From the NCBI GenBank assembly GCA_029975055.1, contig JARKPU010000067.1, positions 124,001 through 188,000 of the forward strand: a DNA stretch of 64,000 nucleotides, written 5' to 3'. Under the pieces are notes generated by a model, which saw only the letters and a program-made list of their open reading frames with translations, searched no databases and was not told the DNA's origin. The position numbers were made by a program, and so were the translations under genes. The DNA comes from Anaerolinea sp. GTDB taxonomy: Bacteria; Chloroflexota; Anaerolineae; Anaerolineales; Anaerolineaceae. Positions 54,325 through 63,382 of this stretch are shown in pieces (within the stretch, counting starts at the first letter, position 1; every line of letters begins with the position of its first letter).

Positions 54325-55500
54325 ATGAAACCCAAGAATGCTCGAAGGAGAGTCCTGTGGGGGTTGCTGGGGTTACCCCTGGCGTGCCTTCTGCTTGTGC
54401 TTGCTTCCTACCTCTCCAACCTGTCCTTACCCGAGCGTACGGCAGAGCCGGAACGGCTCTCGGTGCAGGAGAAGGCCCAACTGGCCGAGTTCTACCACCT
54501 CAAGGCCGGGCTGGGCAGCCAGGTCTGGCCCGGCTTTGGCGAGCGGGCCGGCCCGGCGATCCTCTACAACGAAAATTATGCCTTCCTGGTGGGAGCCGAG
54601 AACCCGCCCGACGGCTGGGTGAAGGTGCCCGAAACCTCGCCGCGCGGCGGAGCCTGGAAGCCCCTCGCGGGAGAGACCTTCGACGGGCGGCCCATCTGCT
54701 ACCAGCGGGTGGCCGACCCCAGCCGCGAGATCGGCGCATTCACCGTGCGCATCGGCGAGGAGTATGCCCCGGCCCTGGGCACCCTGGAGTACATGCGCAT
54801 TTCGCTCGCCGGCTCGATGCGCTCTTCCTTGCCGCCGCTGGCTGCCAAAGTCTTCCCCTACCGCATCTTCCCGATCGGCACCTTCACCGCGGCGTGGCAC
54901 GTGGCCGGGCTGCAGCACGAAGCCTTCCATGCCTACCAGGCCGCGCAGGCCCCGCAGCACCTGATCGATTCCGAGCTGGCCGAACGGGAATACGGCAAGG
55001 CCTATTCGGCAAAGGCCGGAGCCATGCAGGAAGCCTGGAAGGCCGAAGTGGAGCTGCTCCAGCAGGGCCTGCGGGCCGCCAATGCCGAAGAGGCGCTCGA
55101 AATCGCCCGCCGGTTCCTGCGCCTGCGCGCCGAGCGCCGCCAGGCGGCGGGCTTGAGCGCCGGGCTGGTGCGCTACGAGGGCGAGCGCGAATGGCTGGAA
55201 GGGCTGGCCAAGTATGTGGAGCTGGCCATGTGGCGCGCCGCCAGCGAAAGCACCGCCTACCAGCCCCTGGAGGTGGCGCCCGGGCTTGAAAGCGTGAACG
55301 GCTACCGCGGCTTTCAGCAGGGCTGGGATGAACAGGTACGCCTGCTTGGCCGCCAATATGCCGAAGAAGGCGACAGCCGTTTCTATTTCACCGGCTGGGC
55401 GCAGGCCGCCCTGCTCGATTGGCTCTCCCCCGGCTGGAAGGACGCCGCCCTGCAGGACGGCGTTTACCTGGAGGACCTGCTGGCCAAAGCAGTCAGGTGA
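54325..55500 (+). CDS. membrane-anchored protein with HExxH motif, putative metalloprotease
   Basis: A 391-residue protein: an N-terminal signal anchor (VLWGLLGLPLACLLLVLASYL) and an extracellular domain. HEAFHAYQA at residues 198-206 is an HExxH zinc motif, and EREWLEGLAKYVEL about 95 residues later carries Glu residues that could be the third ligand, as in gluzincins. I do not recognise a named family for the rest. It could be a surface or cell-wall peptidase. It lies 116 bases downstream of the radical SAM gene. Confidence 0.65.
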   Translation: MKPKNARRRVLWGLLGLPLACLLLVLASYLSNLSLPERTAEPERLSVQEKAQLAEFYHLKAGLGSQVWPGFGERAGPAILYNENYAFLVGAENPPDGWVKVPETSPRGGAWKPLAGETFDGRPICYQRVADPSREIGAFTVRIGEEYAPALGTLEYMRISLAGSMRSSLPPLAAKVFPYRIFPIGTFTAAWHVAGLQHEAFHAYQAAQAPQHLIDSELAEREYGKAYSAKAGAMQEAWKAEVELLQQGLRAANAEEALEIARRFLRLRAERRQAAGLSAGLVRYEGEREWLEGLAKYVELAMWRAASESTAYQPLEVAPGLESVNGYRGFQQGWDEQVRLLGRQYAEEGDSRFYFTGWAQAALLDWLSPGWKDAALQDGVYLEDLLAKAVR

Positions 55501-55536
55501 GTTGGAGGCCGGTTTATCGGATAAATATACCCGGGG

Positions 55537-55565
55537 TTGTCAATTGCACCATTCACCTTTATAAT
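55537..55565 (+). promoter_or_regulatory. sigma70-type promoter of the S1 gene
   Basis: -35 TTGTCA (55537-55542), a 17-bp spacer and -10 TATAAT (55560-55565), 39 bases before the start codon. Confidence 0.75.
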
Positions 55566-55604
55566 GGAATGTAATCTTTCAACCATCGGAGTTCAAGAAG
55601 TCGT

Positions 55605-56831
55605 ATGGATCAGAATGACGCCCAACTCGAGCAGGGAACGGTTGCCGAAACCCCTGAAAACAACGCCGAAAACCACAACAGTATGGCATCCTTGCTGGAG
55701 AAGGAAGGCCTGGGCATGGATTTCCCCCAATCGGGTGAAATTCGCACGGGCGTGATTGCAAGTATCACCCCTTCTCAAATTTTGGTCAGCGTGGGCACGA
55801 AGTCAGAAGGGGTCATCAGCGGGCGCGAGCTCGAGGCGATTCCACCTGACGAGTTGGCCGGGCTGAAGGTCAACCAGGAGATCCCGGTTTACATCATCAA
55901 CCCCGAAGATCAGAACGGGAACCTGGTTCTCTCCTACACGCGCGCGCGCGAAGAAGTGAGCTGGCAGAAGATCGAAACCATGCTCGACTCGAAAACCACC
56001 ATTCACAGCAAGATCATCGGCTATAACAAAGGCGGGTTGATCGTGCCGGTCGAAGACCTGCGCGGGTTCGTCCCGGCCTCGCAGATCAGCCTCTCGCGCC
56101 GAGCCGGCATGAGCGGTGAAACCCCCGATCAGCGCTGGAGCCGCATGGTGGGCGAGGAAATCGACGTGTGCGTCATCGAAGTGGACCGCGAACGCCGGCG
56201 CCTCATCCTTTCGGAGCGCGCCGCCTCCACCGAGACGCGCGAGTCGCTCAAAGAGCGCGTCATCGAAGAACTCAAAGAGGGCGAAGTGCGCAACGGGCGC
56301 GTCACCAGCCTGGCGGATTTCGGCGCTTTCGTCAACATCAACGGGGCCGACGGCCTGGTGCACCTCTCCGAAATCTCCTGGGACCGCATCAACCACCCCA
56401 GCGAAGTGCTCAAGGTGGGGCAGGAAGTCAAGGTCAAGGTCATCAGCATCGACCGCGAAAAGAAGCGCATCGGCCTCTCTATCCGCCAGCTGCAAGACGA
56501 CCCCTGGACTCAGCGCACCGCCAAGTATCAGGTGGGCATGCTCGTCGAGGCCACCATCACGCGCCTGACCAAGTTCGGGGCCTTTGCCCGCCTTGAGAAG
56601 GACCTGGAAGGCCTGATCCACATCTCCGAAATCAGCGAGCGGCGCATCGAGCACCCCAAAGAAGTGCTCAAAGAAGGCGATGCCGTCACGCTGCGCATCA
56701 TCAAGATCGACCCGGCCAATCACCGCATCGGCCTCAGCCTGCGGCGCGTCGATTCTCAGGCTTACGCAGACCTGGACTGGCAGTCGCTCGAACAGGTCAT
56801 GGACGACCTGAGCGACGAGCCAGGCGCCTGA
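55605..56831 (+). CDS. rpsA: 30S ribosomal protein S1 (four S1 domains)
   Basis: A 408-residue protein with an acidic N-terminal tail and four S1 OB-fold repeats. They start near GEIRTGVIASITPSQILVSV (about 44), IHSKIIGYNKGGLIVPVEDLRG, VRNGRVTSLADFGAFVNINGADGLVHLSEIS, and VEATITRLTKFGAFARLEKDLEGLIHISEIS. Four-domain S1 proteins are the normal form in many Gram-positives and Chloroflexota (six in Proteobacteria). It has its own promoter and a strong terminator. No ribosome-binding site stands out (AAGTCGT before the ATG), which is odd for such a gene. Confidence 0.93.
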   Translation: MDQNDAQLEQGTVAETPENNAENHNSMASLLEKEGLGMDFPQSGEIRTGVIASITPSQILVSVGTKSEGVISGRELEAIPPDELAGLKVNQEIPVYIINPEDQNGNLVLSYTRAREEVSWQKIETMLDSKTTIHSKIIGYNKGGLIVPVEDLRGFVPASQISLSRRAGMSGETPDQRWSRMVGEEIDVCVIEVDRERRRLILSERAASTETRESLKERVIEELKEGEVRNGRVTSLADFGAFVNINGADGLVHLSEISWDRINHPSEVLKVGQEVKVKVISIDREKKRIGLSIRQLQDDPWTQRTAKYQVGMLVEATITRLTKFGAFARLEKDLEGLIHISEISERRIEHPKEVLKEGDAVTLRIIKIDPANHRIGLSLRRVDSQAYADLDWQSLEQVMDDLSDEPGA

Positions 56832-56846
56832 TCAACAACAGGATGC

Positions 56847-56879
56847 AAAGAGCGCACCGGCGCCGGTGCGCTCTTTTTC
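56847..56879 (+). terminator. intrinsic terminator of the S1 gene
   Basis: Perfect 15-bp stem AAAGAGCGCACCGGC / GCCGGTGCGCTCTTT followed by TTC. Confidence 0.92.
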
Positions 56880-56894
56880 TCCCTCGGCCTCTCC

Positions 56895-58004
56895 ATGCCC
56901 GCCTTGCTGGTTGACGCTCACCAGGACATCGCCTACAATGCGCTCACCTTCCAGCGCGATTATTTGCGTTCGGCCCGCGAAACGCGCGTGCTCGAAGCGG
57001 GCAGCTTTGCCGAGCAAGAGAACGGCCGCACCCTGCTCGGCTGGCCCGAATACCAGCAGGGGCAGGTGGCGCTCATCTTCGCAACGCTCTTCATCGCCGA
57101 ACGCGGCGCCCTGCCCGATTGGGAAACGCAAACCTACCGCACCCCCGCCGAGGCGCGCGCCCTCTGGCAGGCCCAGCTCGATCACTACGAGCGCCTGGCG
57201 GGCGACCACCCAGACCGGTTCCGCCTGGTGCGCAGCCGGGCCGCGCTCGAAGACGTGCTGGCCCCCTGGCGCGAGCGGCCCGCCGACCCGCAGGCGGGCA
57301 TCACCCACCCGGTGGGGCTGGTGCTGCTGATGGAAAATGCCGAAGGGCTGCGCGCTCCGGGCGAGATGGAAGAGTGGTTCGAGCGCGGCATCCGCCTGGC
57401 GGGGCCCGTCTGGGCGGCGAACGGAATGCGCTTCTGCGGCGGCATTGGCACGCGCGAAGGCTTCACGCGCGAGGGCATCGAACTGCTGGAGGTGATGGCT
57501 GGCCTGGGTCTTGCACTGGATATTTCTCACATGAATGAGCGTTCGGCCCTGTGGGCAATTGACCATTACGAGGGGCCGCTGGCGGCCACGCACGCCAACT
57601 GCCGCGCGCTGCTCCACCGCCCCGATGACTTCCGCCACCTCAGCGATGAGGTCATCCGCCGCCTGGTGGAGCGCGACGCGGTCATCGGCCTCTCACCCTA
57701 TGCCAGGTGGCTGCGCCCGGGCTGGTCGAAGGCCGATGACCCGCAGCTCACCGGCCTGGCGGACCTCGCTGCGCACTTTGACCATATCTGCCAGCTGGCC
57801 GGCGACGCGCGCCACGCCGGGCTGGGCACCGATTTCGACGGCGGCTTCGGTTGGCCCGCGGTGCCGCACGAGGTCGAAACCATCGCCGACCTGCCCCGGC
57901 TGGCCGACTGTCTGGCCGGGCGCGGCTATTCCCCGGCAGAGGTTGCAGCCCTGCTGGGGGGCAACTGGATTGACTTTTTGCAAAGGAGCCTGCCATCGCA
58001 ATGA
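56895..58004 (+). CDS. membrane dipeptidase family (peptidase M19)
   Basis: A 369-residue zinc dipeptidase of the renal-dipeptidase fold. Metal ligands are His9 and Asp11 (VDAHQD), the Glu in LLMENAEG, the His in ALDISHMNE, and the His in AATHANCRAL; GLGTDFDGGF carries the last Asp. It hydrolyses dipeptides, including D-amino-acid dipeptides. There is no signal peptide, so it is probably cytosolic. It begins just after the S1 terminator and overlaps the next gene by ATGA. Confidence 0.9.
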   Translation: MPALLVDAHQDIAYNALTFQRDYLRSARETRVLEAGSFAEQENGRTLLGWPEYQQGQVALIFATLFIAERGALPDWETQTYRTPAEARALWQAQLDHYERLAGDHPDRFRLVRSRAALEDVLAPWRERPADPQAGITHPVGLVLLMENAEGLRAPGEMEEWFERGIRLAGPVWAANGMRFCGGIGTREGFTREGIELLEVMAGLGLALDISHMNERSALWAIDHYEGPLAATHANCRALLHRPDDFRHLSDEVIRRLVERDAVIGLSPYARWLRPGWSKADDPQLTGLADLAAHFDHICQLAGDARHAGLGTDFDGGFGWPAVPHEVETIADLPRLADCLAGRGYSPAEVAALLGGNWIDFLQRSLPSQ

Positions 58005-58495
58005 GCACGGCCGCCCCTCAAAGCCTGCCCAAGCAGAGCGCTCCCGCCGCCCCCGAGACGCCAACGCGCCCGCTGCGCTACTGGCGCCGCCGCGCGCGCG
58101 TTGGCCTTTCCATCACCCTGGCGGGCTTTTTGATCTTCCTGGTGGGCGCGCGCCCCGGCCTGTTTGGCATCGACCGCTCGCCCGTCATCGGCTTCGTCCA
58201 GATCGCCGTCTTCCTGGTGGGCCTGGCGGTCATCTGCATCGGCGGCTACCTCAGCCTGCGCTCTTTGTGGATGGAGCACCCGCTCAGCATCTCGGCGGAT
58301 GTGGGCCAGCGCATGGTCGCCACGGGGTATGTCATCGCCGTGTTCGCCGGCATGGCCGATATCTTCGGCATGGGCAGCCACCCGCTGCCGGGCGTGCCTT
58401 ACTTCGGCCCGTGGCAGGCGCGCGGCGTGGAGCTGGGCATGGCCATCATCGCGATCGGTTTTCTGCTCATGCTGCCCGGGCGGGTAAAAAAGTGA
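58001..58495 (+). CDS. small membrane protein, unknown function
   Basis: A 164-residue protein: a basic N-terminal region (RPLRYWRRRARVG), then about four helices (LSITLAGFLIFLVGA, FVQIAVFLVGLAVICIGGYLSL, MVATGYVIAVFAGMADIFG, GVELGMAIIAIGFLLML). It overlaps the M19 gene by ATGA, so it is coupled to it. No motif recognised. Confidence 0.65.
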   Translation: MSTAAPQSLPKQSAPAAPETPTRPLRYWRRRARVGLSITLAGFLIFLVGARPGLFGIDRSPVIGFVQIAVFLVGLAVICIGGYLSLRSLWMEHPLSISADVGQRMVATGYVIAVFAGMADIFGMGSHPLPGVPYFGPWQARGVELGMAIIAIGFLLMLPGRVKK

Positions 58496-58529
58496 AGCGC
58501 CAATTCCAATCGCAATCCTGAACTCACAG

Positions 58530-58648
58530 GGGGCTGTCCAAAAAGTCCTTTTGGACAGCCCCAGGCCAGTAAATATAGATTTATTGTTGTTGAAAACGGC
58601 ATATATGCCGTTTTTCAACAACAATAGGATACTTTTAGGACAGCCCCG
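58530..58648. mobile_element. MITE-like element with GGGGCTGTCC terminal inverted repeats
   Basis: It is bounded by GGGGCTGTCC (58530) and GGACAGCCCC (58639-58648), whose inner flanks also match (AAAAAGT and ACTTTTA inverted). It holds two palindromes: GGGGCTGTCCAAAA-agtcc-TTTTGGACAGCCCC (58530-58562), and ATTGTTGTTGAAAACGGCATA with its complement carrying one extra base (58583-58625). About 119 bp with no coding capacity, so a non-autonomous element mobilised by an IS with such ends. No clear target duplication. Confidence 0.8.
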
Positions 58649-58778
58649 TTTCCTTTGCGGTCTTCCTGCCAGGAAATATCCTCGCCGGAGTGGCGGTTGC
58701 ACCTGCTTTTCTGTAAAATGGGGGGATGCACTGCAACATGCGGAGAAATTCACACATACTCATTGAATGGAGGGAAAA

Positions 58779-59582
58779 ATGCTGGCTGAACTGGTACGCC
58801 TGACCACCTCGGACGGGCTGAATCACTTTGGGGCCGTTTACCCGGCCCGCGCGCCCAAACCCTCGCCGCTGGGCGTGGTGATGGTGCACGGCATGACGGG
58901 CTCCTTCATCGGCGAGATCGAAAGCGCTCTGCCGCCCATCCTGGCCGAAGCCGGTTACACCACGCTGGTCTTCAACAACCGCGGCACGGGCTTCTTGGGC
59001 GCGGCCACCGAGCATTTTGCCGGCTGCATCCCCGATATCCGCGCCGCCATTGATCTGATGGAAGCACGCGGGTTCGCGCGCGTGGCGCTCTTCGGGCACA
59101 GCAAAGCCGGCCCCAAGGTGACTTATTACCTCACCCAGACGGGCGACCCGCGCGTCACAGCCCTGGGGGTGCTCTCGCCGGCCAGCAGCGTGCACGAAGT
59201 GCCGCGCTGGGTCGCGGGCCAGTTCGGCGGCCGCAACCCGCAGCGCTGGCTGGAACGGGTGCAGAAGCTGGCCGCGCGCGGCAAAGGCGCACAGCTCTTC
59301 CTCAGCCGCGACTGGCCGTACATGATCTCTGCCGGAACGGTCGCCGACCACCTGAACACCACCGGTGATGTCACGCTGGAAAACCTCGCCCGCCTCAAGC
59401 TGCCCATCCTGGCGGCCTGCGGCTCGATGGAAATCGAATGGTGCACGCCGGTGCGCACGCTGCTGGAGGGCGCGCCTGCCGGTACGCGCGTAGGGGTCAT
59501 CGAAGGCGCCGACCACGTCTATACCGGCAAAGAGAAGGAGATGGCGGCCCTGATGATCGACTGGTTGAATTCACTCCCATAG
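58779..59582 (+). CDS. alpha/beta hydrolase, carboxylesterase-like
   Basis: A 267-residue alpha/beta hydrolase with HGMTGSF as oxyanion segment, FGHSKAG nucleophile elbow (Ser108) and His246 (EGADHVYTG). The NNRGTG loop is also typical. It resembles small soluble carboxylesterases and putative acyl hydrolases. GGAGGG at 58769-58774 precedes ATG 58779; the upstream ATG 58767 overlaps that site. It stands alone between the MITE-like element and a repeat. Confidence 0.82.
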   Translation: MLAELVRLTTSDGLNHFGAVYPARAPKPSPLGVVMVHGMTGSFIGEIESALPPILAEAGYTTLVFNNRGTGFLGAATEHFAGCIPDIRAAIDLMEARGFARVALFGHSKAGPKVTYYLTQTGDPRVTALGVLSPASSVHEVPRWVAGQFGGRNPQRWLERVQKLAARGKGAQLFLSRDWPYMISAGTVADHLNTTGDVTLENLARLKLPILAACGSMEIEWCTPVRTLLEGAPAGTRVGVIEGADHVYTGKEKEMAALMIDWLNSLP

Positions 59583-59617
59583 ATCAAATGCAGGGGGCAC
59601 GCCGGTAGGCGCTGATC

Positions 59618-59729
59618 CCTCCCCCAAAATCGGAAGTGTTTCAATTTTTCTGTAAATTGTGGGGCTTGCCCCACAATTTACAGAAAAAGATACACACGAT
59701 CCCAAAATCGCGGCGATTTTGGGGGAGGG
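59618..59729. repeat. palindromic element e with outer inverted repeats
   Basis: The outer 16-bp perfect inverted repeat CCCTCCCCCAAAATCG (59618-59633) and CGATTTTGGGGGAGGG (59714-59729) encloses a 21-bp perfect palindrome (59645-59665 with 59668-59688; core TTGTGGGGC-tt-GCCCCACAA). The inner stem is followed by GATACACACGATCC, as in element a. CCAAAATCG occurs on both sides of the inner stem (59625 and 59702). It lies between convergent genes. Confidence 0.85.
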
Positions 59730-59790
59730 TTTGGGTGGGGGGGTAATTCCCCCCTTCACGCTTCGGTTTCTCAAGCAGCTGCGGAGAAAA

Positions 59791-61161
59791 TCACTTCACC
59801 AGCGGCTGGATCAACCCCATCACCTCGAGCATCTCCAGGTTGTGGTCGAACTTGAAGTCCGGCACGCCCAGCGCCGCGGCGCGCTCGCGCTCGGCCTGCT
59901 CCAGGCGCACCAGATCGGCGTTGGTCACCAGCGGTTTCGGCAGCGCTCGCAGGCGCGCGCGCACCCCCTCGATGTTGGCCGGCTGCGGGGGCAGCGTGGC
60001 CAGGTATTGCAGCAGCGCCTTCGCCCCGTTCGAGCCGTCTTTGCGCGCCAGCCCCACCAGCCCGGTGCTCGCCTTGCGCGCCCACCCGGCCACAAAGATA
60101 TCTTCGATGGGCTTTCCGGCCGCCGGGTCGAACACCTCATAGCTGGAGCCTTCCACCGGGAAGCGCGGCTGCGGGTTCTTGGTGAACTCGGCGCCGGTGG
60201 TGGGCAGCCCCAGGCTGGAATCCACCTGGTCGCCGATGGCGAAGATCACCGTGTCGATGTCGAGGGTCTGGTAGAGGCCCATGCCGTGCGCGGCGGTTTC
60301 GCCGTTGGCGGTGCGCACCAGCATCGTCTGCTCCACCTCCATGCCGTTCACGTGACCGGAGCTGTCGGAGAGGATGCGCACCGGAGAAGCCAGGAACTGC
60401 ATGCGGAAGCCCCGCCCCGCGTTCACCGGCGCGGCTTTATCGAGCGCATCGGCAATGAGCTGGCGCAGGTTATTCGGATCCTGGCCCAGGTTCAGCATCT
60501 GCGGCGTGACGCGCTGGATCTCCATCTGCACCGCGGGCACGTCCAGGTAACCGACGATTGACTCGAGCTCTTTTTTATCGAACTTGATCTCCGCCGGGCC
60601 GCGGCGCGCCACCGCGATGACCTCATCTACCTTCTGCTCTTCCAGCAGCCAGTGGGCGATATCCAGCATCACATTGCCCACGCCCACCACCGCCACGCGC
60701 TTGCCGATGTGAAACTCCATATCGGCATAGGGCGGGAGCTGGTTGTAGTGATACACCAGGTCTTTGGCGTGGTACACGCCGTCGAGGTGCTCGCCGGGGA
60801 TGCCCAGCCACTTGGTGCCCTGCGCCCCCACCGCCACGAGCATGCCGCGGAAGCCAAGCCCGCGCAGGTCGTCGAGGGTCAGGTCGCCGTTCTGGCCGAT
60901 GACCAGGTTGCCGTAATATTCGATGCCCGGGGTGGCCAGCAGCTGGCGAAACTGCGCCCGCAGGCCTTCTTTCATCTTGGTCTTGCGCGGGTAAATGCCG
61001 TATTCGGCCAGGCCGCCGGGTTTGATATCTCGATTAAAAATAAAGACGTATGCGCCGTTATTTGCCAGTTCGCGGGCAGCGAACAAACCTGCCGGGCCTG
61101 CGCCGATCACGGCTGCCATGAGCTGCGGTGTGAGGATGTTTGGGTCCAAGGTTTCCTCCAT
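59791..61161 (-). CDS. FAD-dependent oxidoreductase, ferredoxin-NADP+ reductase (adrenodoxin-reductase-like)
   Basis: A 456-residue two-dinucleotide-domain flavoprotein. The FAD motif VIGAGPAGLFAARELANNGAYVFIFN is near residue 18, and the NADP-type motif VVGVGNVMLDIAHWLL near residue 160. GGLAEYGIYPRKTKMK, the DTVIFAIGD signature and FVAGWARKASTGLVGLARKDG at the C terminus match the adrenodoxin-reductase/FprA and GltD-like group. It probably links NADP(H) to ferredoxin or a partner. It starts at 61161 (MEETLDPNILTP); the frame extends to 61263. Confidence 0.82.
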   Translation of the reverse strand: MEETLDPNILTPQLMAAVIGAGPAGLFAARELANNGAYVFIFNRDIKPGGLAEYGIYPRKTKMKEGLRAQFRQLLATPGIEYYGNLVIGQNGDLTLDDLRGLGFRGMLVAVGAQGTKWLGIPGEHLDGVYHAKDLVYHYNQLPPYADMEFHIGKRVAVVGVGNVMLDIAHWLLEEQKVDEVIAVARRGPAEIKFDKKELESIVGYLDVPAVQMEIQRVTPQMLNLGQDPNNLRQLIADALDKAAPVNAGRGFRMQFLASPVRILSDSSGHVNGMEVEQTMLVRTANGETAAHGMGLYQTLDIDTVIFAIGDQVDSSLGLPTTGAEFTKNPQPRFPVEGSSYEVFDPAAGKPIEDIFVAGWARKASTGLVGLARKDGSNGAKALLQYLATLPPQPANIEGVRARLRALPKPLVTNADLVRLEQAERERAAALGVPDFKFDHNLEMLEVMGLIQPLVK

Positions 61162-61362
61162 GCCGGCTTTGTGCCAAAAAACACATATCGGAGTTATTAT
61201 ACCCCTTTTTGCTGGTTTGCTGGAAGCCAGGCCGGACTGTAATGAAATTCTAAGCCGGCGCAAAGGGGCCGTTGTGCGAGGCCCGCGCGCCGCCCGAAAC
61301 CGGAGATTTTTACTGCAATAACGCAGAGAACCAATTTTATAAAGTCATGCTATAAATACTTC

Positions 61363-62064
61363 ATGGAAGAACAAGAGTCAACTTCGGCCACAGCCCTTCC
61401 CTCCCAGCCGGAGGAAGCGCCTCCCGCCCCGCTGCCCTTGCGCCGGATGCGCCGCCACCCCGGGCGCGGGTGGAAGTTTGCCCAGGCTTTCTGGACGGTT
61501 TCCAGCCTGCTCTCGCTGGCCGTCAACGTCATCCTCATCGTCGCTCTCATCGCCGTCGGCAGGCAGCTCTTCACCCTCAAAGCGCTGGTGCAAGACCAGC
61601 TCCTCGGCGGGCTGTACAAGAACTTCATCCTCATGGACCAGGCCCATATCCAGGCCACCATCCCGGTCTCCGCCGAGGTGCCCGCCAGGTTCGACCTGCC
61701 GCTCAAAACCAACACGGTGGTGGTGCTCACCGAAGACACCACCCTGAACGACGCATCCGTGGCGCGCCTCACCACCGGCGGGTTGACCATCGTCAACGCC
61801 CCGGCCACCATCGTCCTCCCCGCCGGCACGCGCCTGCCCGTCGCGCTCGATCTCGTCGTCCCCGTGGATCAAATGATCCCCGTCAGCCTCAACGTACAGG
61901 TAGATATCCCCCTCAACAAGACGCAGCTGCACGAGCCGTTCGTCGGCCTGCAGGAAGTGGTGCGCCCCTATTACCGCCTACTTGGAAGCGTGCCGGGCAA
62001 CTGGTCTGAGATGATGTGCGGGCAGTCGCCCAACCGGTTGTGCCAGCGGATCTTCGGGCCGTAA
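61363..62064 (+). CDS. single-TM membrane protein, unknown function
   Basis: A 233-residue protein: a Pro/Glu-rich then basic N-terminal region, one helix (VSSLLSLAVNVILIVALIAVGRQLF), and an extracytoplasmic beta-rich domain with repeated Pro/Val strands and two Cys near the C terminus (MMCGQSPNRLC). It is divergent from the reductase gene and 16 bases before the M16 peptidase pair, possibly in one operon with it. No family recognised. Confidence 0.65.
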   Translation: MEEQESTSATALPSQPEEAPPAPLPLRRMRRHPGRGWKFAQAFWTVSSLLSLAVNVILIVALIAVGRQLFTLKALVQDQLLGGLYKNFILMDQAHIQATIPVSAEVPARFDLPLKTNTVVVLTEDTTLNDASVARLTTGGLTIVNAPATIVLPAGTRLPVALDLVVPVDQMIPVSLNVQVDIPLNKTQLHEPFVGLQEVVRPYYRLLGSVPGNWSEMMCGQSPNRLCQRIFGP

Positions 62065-62080
62065 AGCGAAACGAGGAGCC

Positions 62081-63382
62081 ATGCCCGATTCAACGCTCAA
62101 AACCACGCTCCCCAACGGCCTGACGATCCATCTCAAGGAGATTCACACCGCTCCGATCATCAGCCATTGGATCTGGTACCGCGTTGGATCGCGCGACGAA
62201 CCGCCCGGGTTCACCGGCGTCTCTCACTGGGTCGAGCACATGCAGTTCAAAGGCACCCCGGCGCACCCCCCAGGCTCGCTCGATAAAGCCATCTCGCGCG
62301 AAGGCGGGATGTGGAACGCCTTCACCTACCTGGATTGGACGACCTATTTTGAGACGCTCCCGGCCTCGAAGATCGACCTCGGCCTGCACCTGGAGGCCGA
62401 CCGCATGGTCAACAGCCTGTTCGACCCAGAGGAAGTTGAATCGGAGCGCACGGTCATCCTCTCGGAGCGCGAGGGCGACGAAAACGAACCGCTCTTCCGC
62501 CTTGGCGAAGCCGTGCAGACCGCGGCCTTCCAGGTTCACCCTTACCGCCACGAGATCATCGGCGATAAGGCCGACCTGCAGCGCATCACCCGCGACGATC
62601 TGTACCGCCACTACCGCACCTATTACGTACCCAACAACGCTCAGGTGACGGTCGCGGGCGATTTCGAGCCCCAGTCCATGCTCGCCCGGCTCACCGAGCT
62701 TTATGCCGGTTTTCCGCCTGCTACGCTCCCCGAGCGCGTGGCAGCATCGCGCCCCGAGCCCCCGCTGGAAGGCGAGCGCTTCCTCGAGGTGACCGGCCCC
62801 GGCCAGACGGCCTTCCTGCGGGTTTCGTACCGCTCTCCGGCCGCCGCTCACCCCGATTTCCCCGTCTTCACCGTCATCGACAGCCTGCTCACCGGGCCTT
62901 CGAGCCTGAACATGTTTGGCGGGGGTGGAATCTCCAACCGCACCAGCCGCCTCTACCGCGCCCTGGTCGAAAAGGAGCTGGCCGTGGCGGTGGGCGGCGG
63001 GCTGCAGGCCACCCTGGACCCGTTCATTTACGAGACCACCTTCACCATTCACCCGCGGCGCACACATCAGCAATTGATGGAGGCCTACGAAGCCGAAATT
63101 TACCGCCTGCAAGATGAACTCGTCCCCGAGCAGGAGATCGCGCGGGCCATCAAGCAGGCGCGCGCCCTGTTTGCCTACGGCAGCGAGAACATCACCAACC
63201 AGGCCTTTTGGCTGGGCTACGCCGATATGTTCGCCACGTATGCCTGGTTCACCGAATATGTCGATAACCTCAGTTGCGTCACCCCGCAAGACGTCCAGCG
63301 CGTGGTGCGCACCTATCTGGTGCCTGCCAACCGCGTCTCCGGCGTATATCTGCCCACCGGGCAGCCCCTGGAGGAGGAATGA
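62081..63382 (+). CDS. M16 zinc peptidase, catalytic subunit
   Basis: A 433-residue insulinase-like peptidase. The inverted zinc motif HxxEH is present as HWVEH (His49, Glu52, His53), and the downstream ERTVILSEREGDENE supplies the third Glu. The rest is the usual paired alpha/beta M16 domain. It overlaps the following gene by ATGA. The two are probably the active and inactive halves of a heterodimer that digests small peptides, as in mitochondrial and bacterial M16B pairs. Confidence 0.9.
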   Translation: MPDSTLKTTLPNGLTIHLKEIHTAPIISHWIWYRVGSRDEPPGFTGVSHWVEHMQFKGTPAHPPGSLDKAISREGGMWNAFTYLDWTTYFETLPASKIDLGLHLEADRMVNSLFDPEEVESERTVILSEREGDENEPLFRLGEAVQTAAFQVHPYRHEIIGDKADLQRITRDDLYRHYRTYYVPNNAQVTVAGDFEPQSMLARLTELYAGFPPATLPERVAASRPEPPLEGERFLEVTGPGQTAFLRVSYRSPAAAHPDFPVFTVIDSLLTGPSSLNMFGGGGISNRTSRLYRALVEKELAVAVGGGLQATLDPFIYETTFTIHPRRTHQQLMEAYEAEIYRLQDELVPEQEIARAIKQARALFAYGSENITNQAFWLGYADMFATYAWFTEYVDNLSCVTPQDVQRVVRTYLVPANRVSGVYLPTGQPLEEE

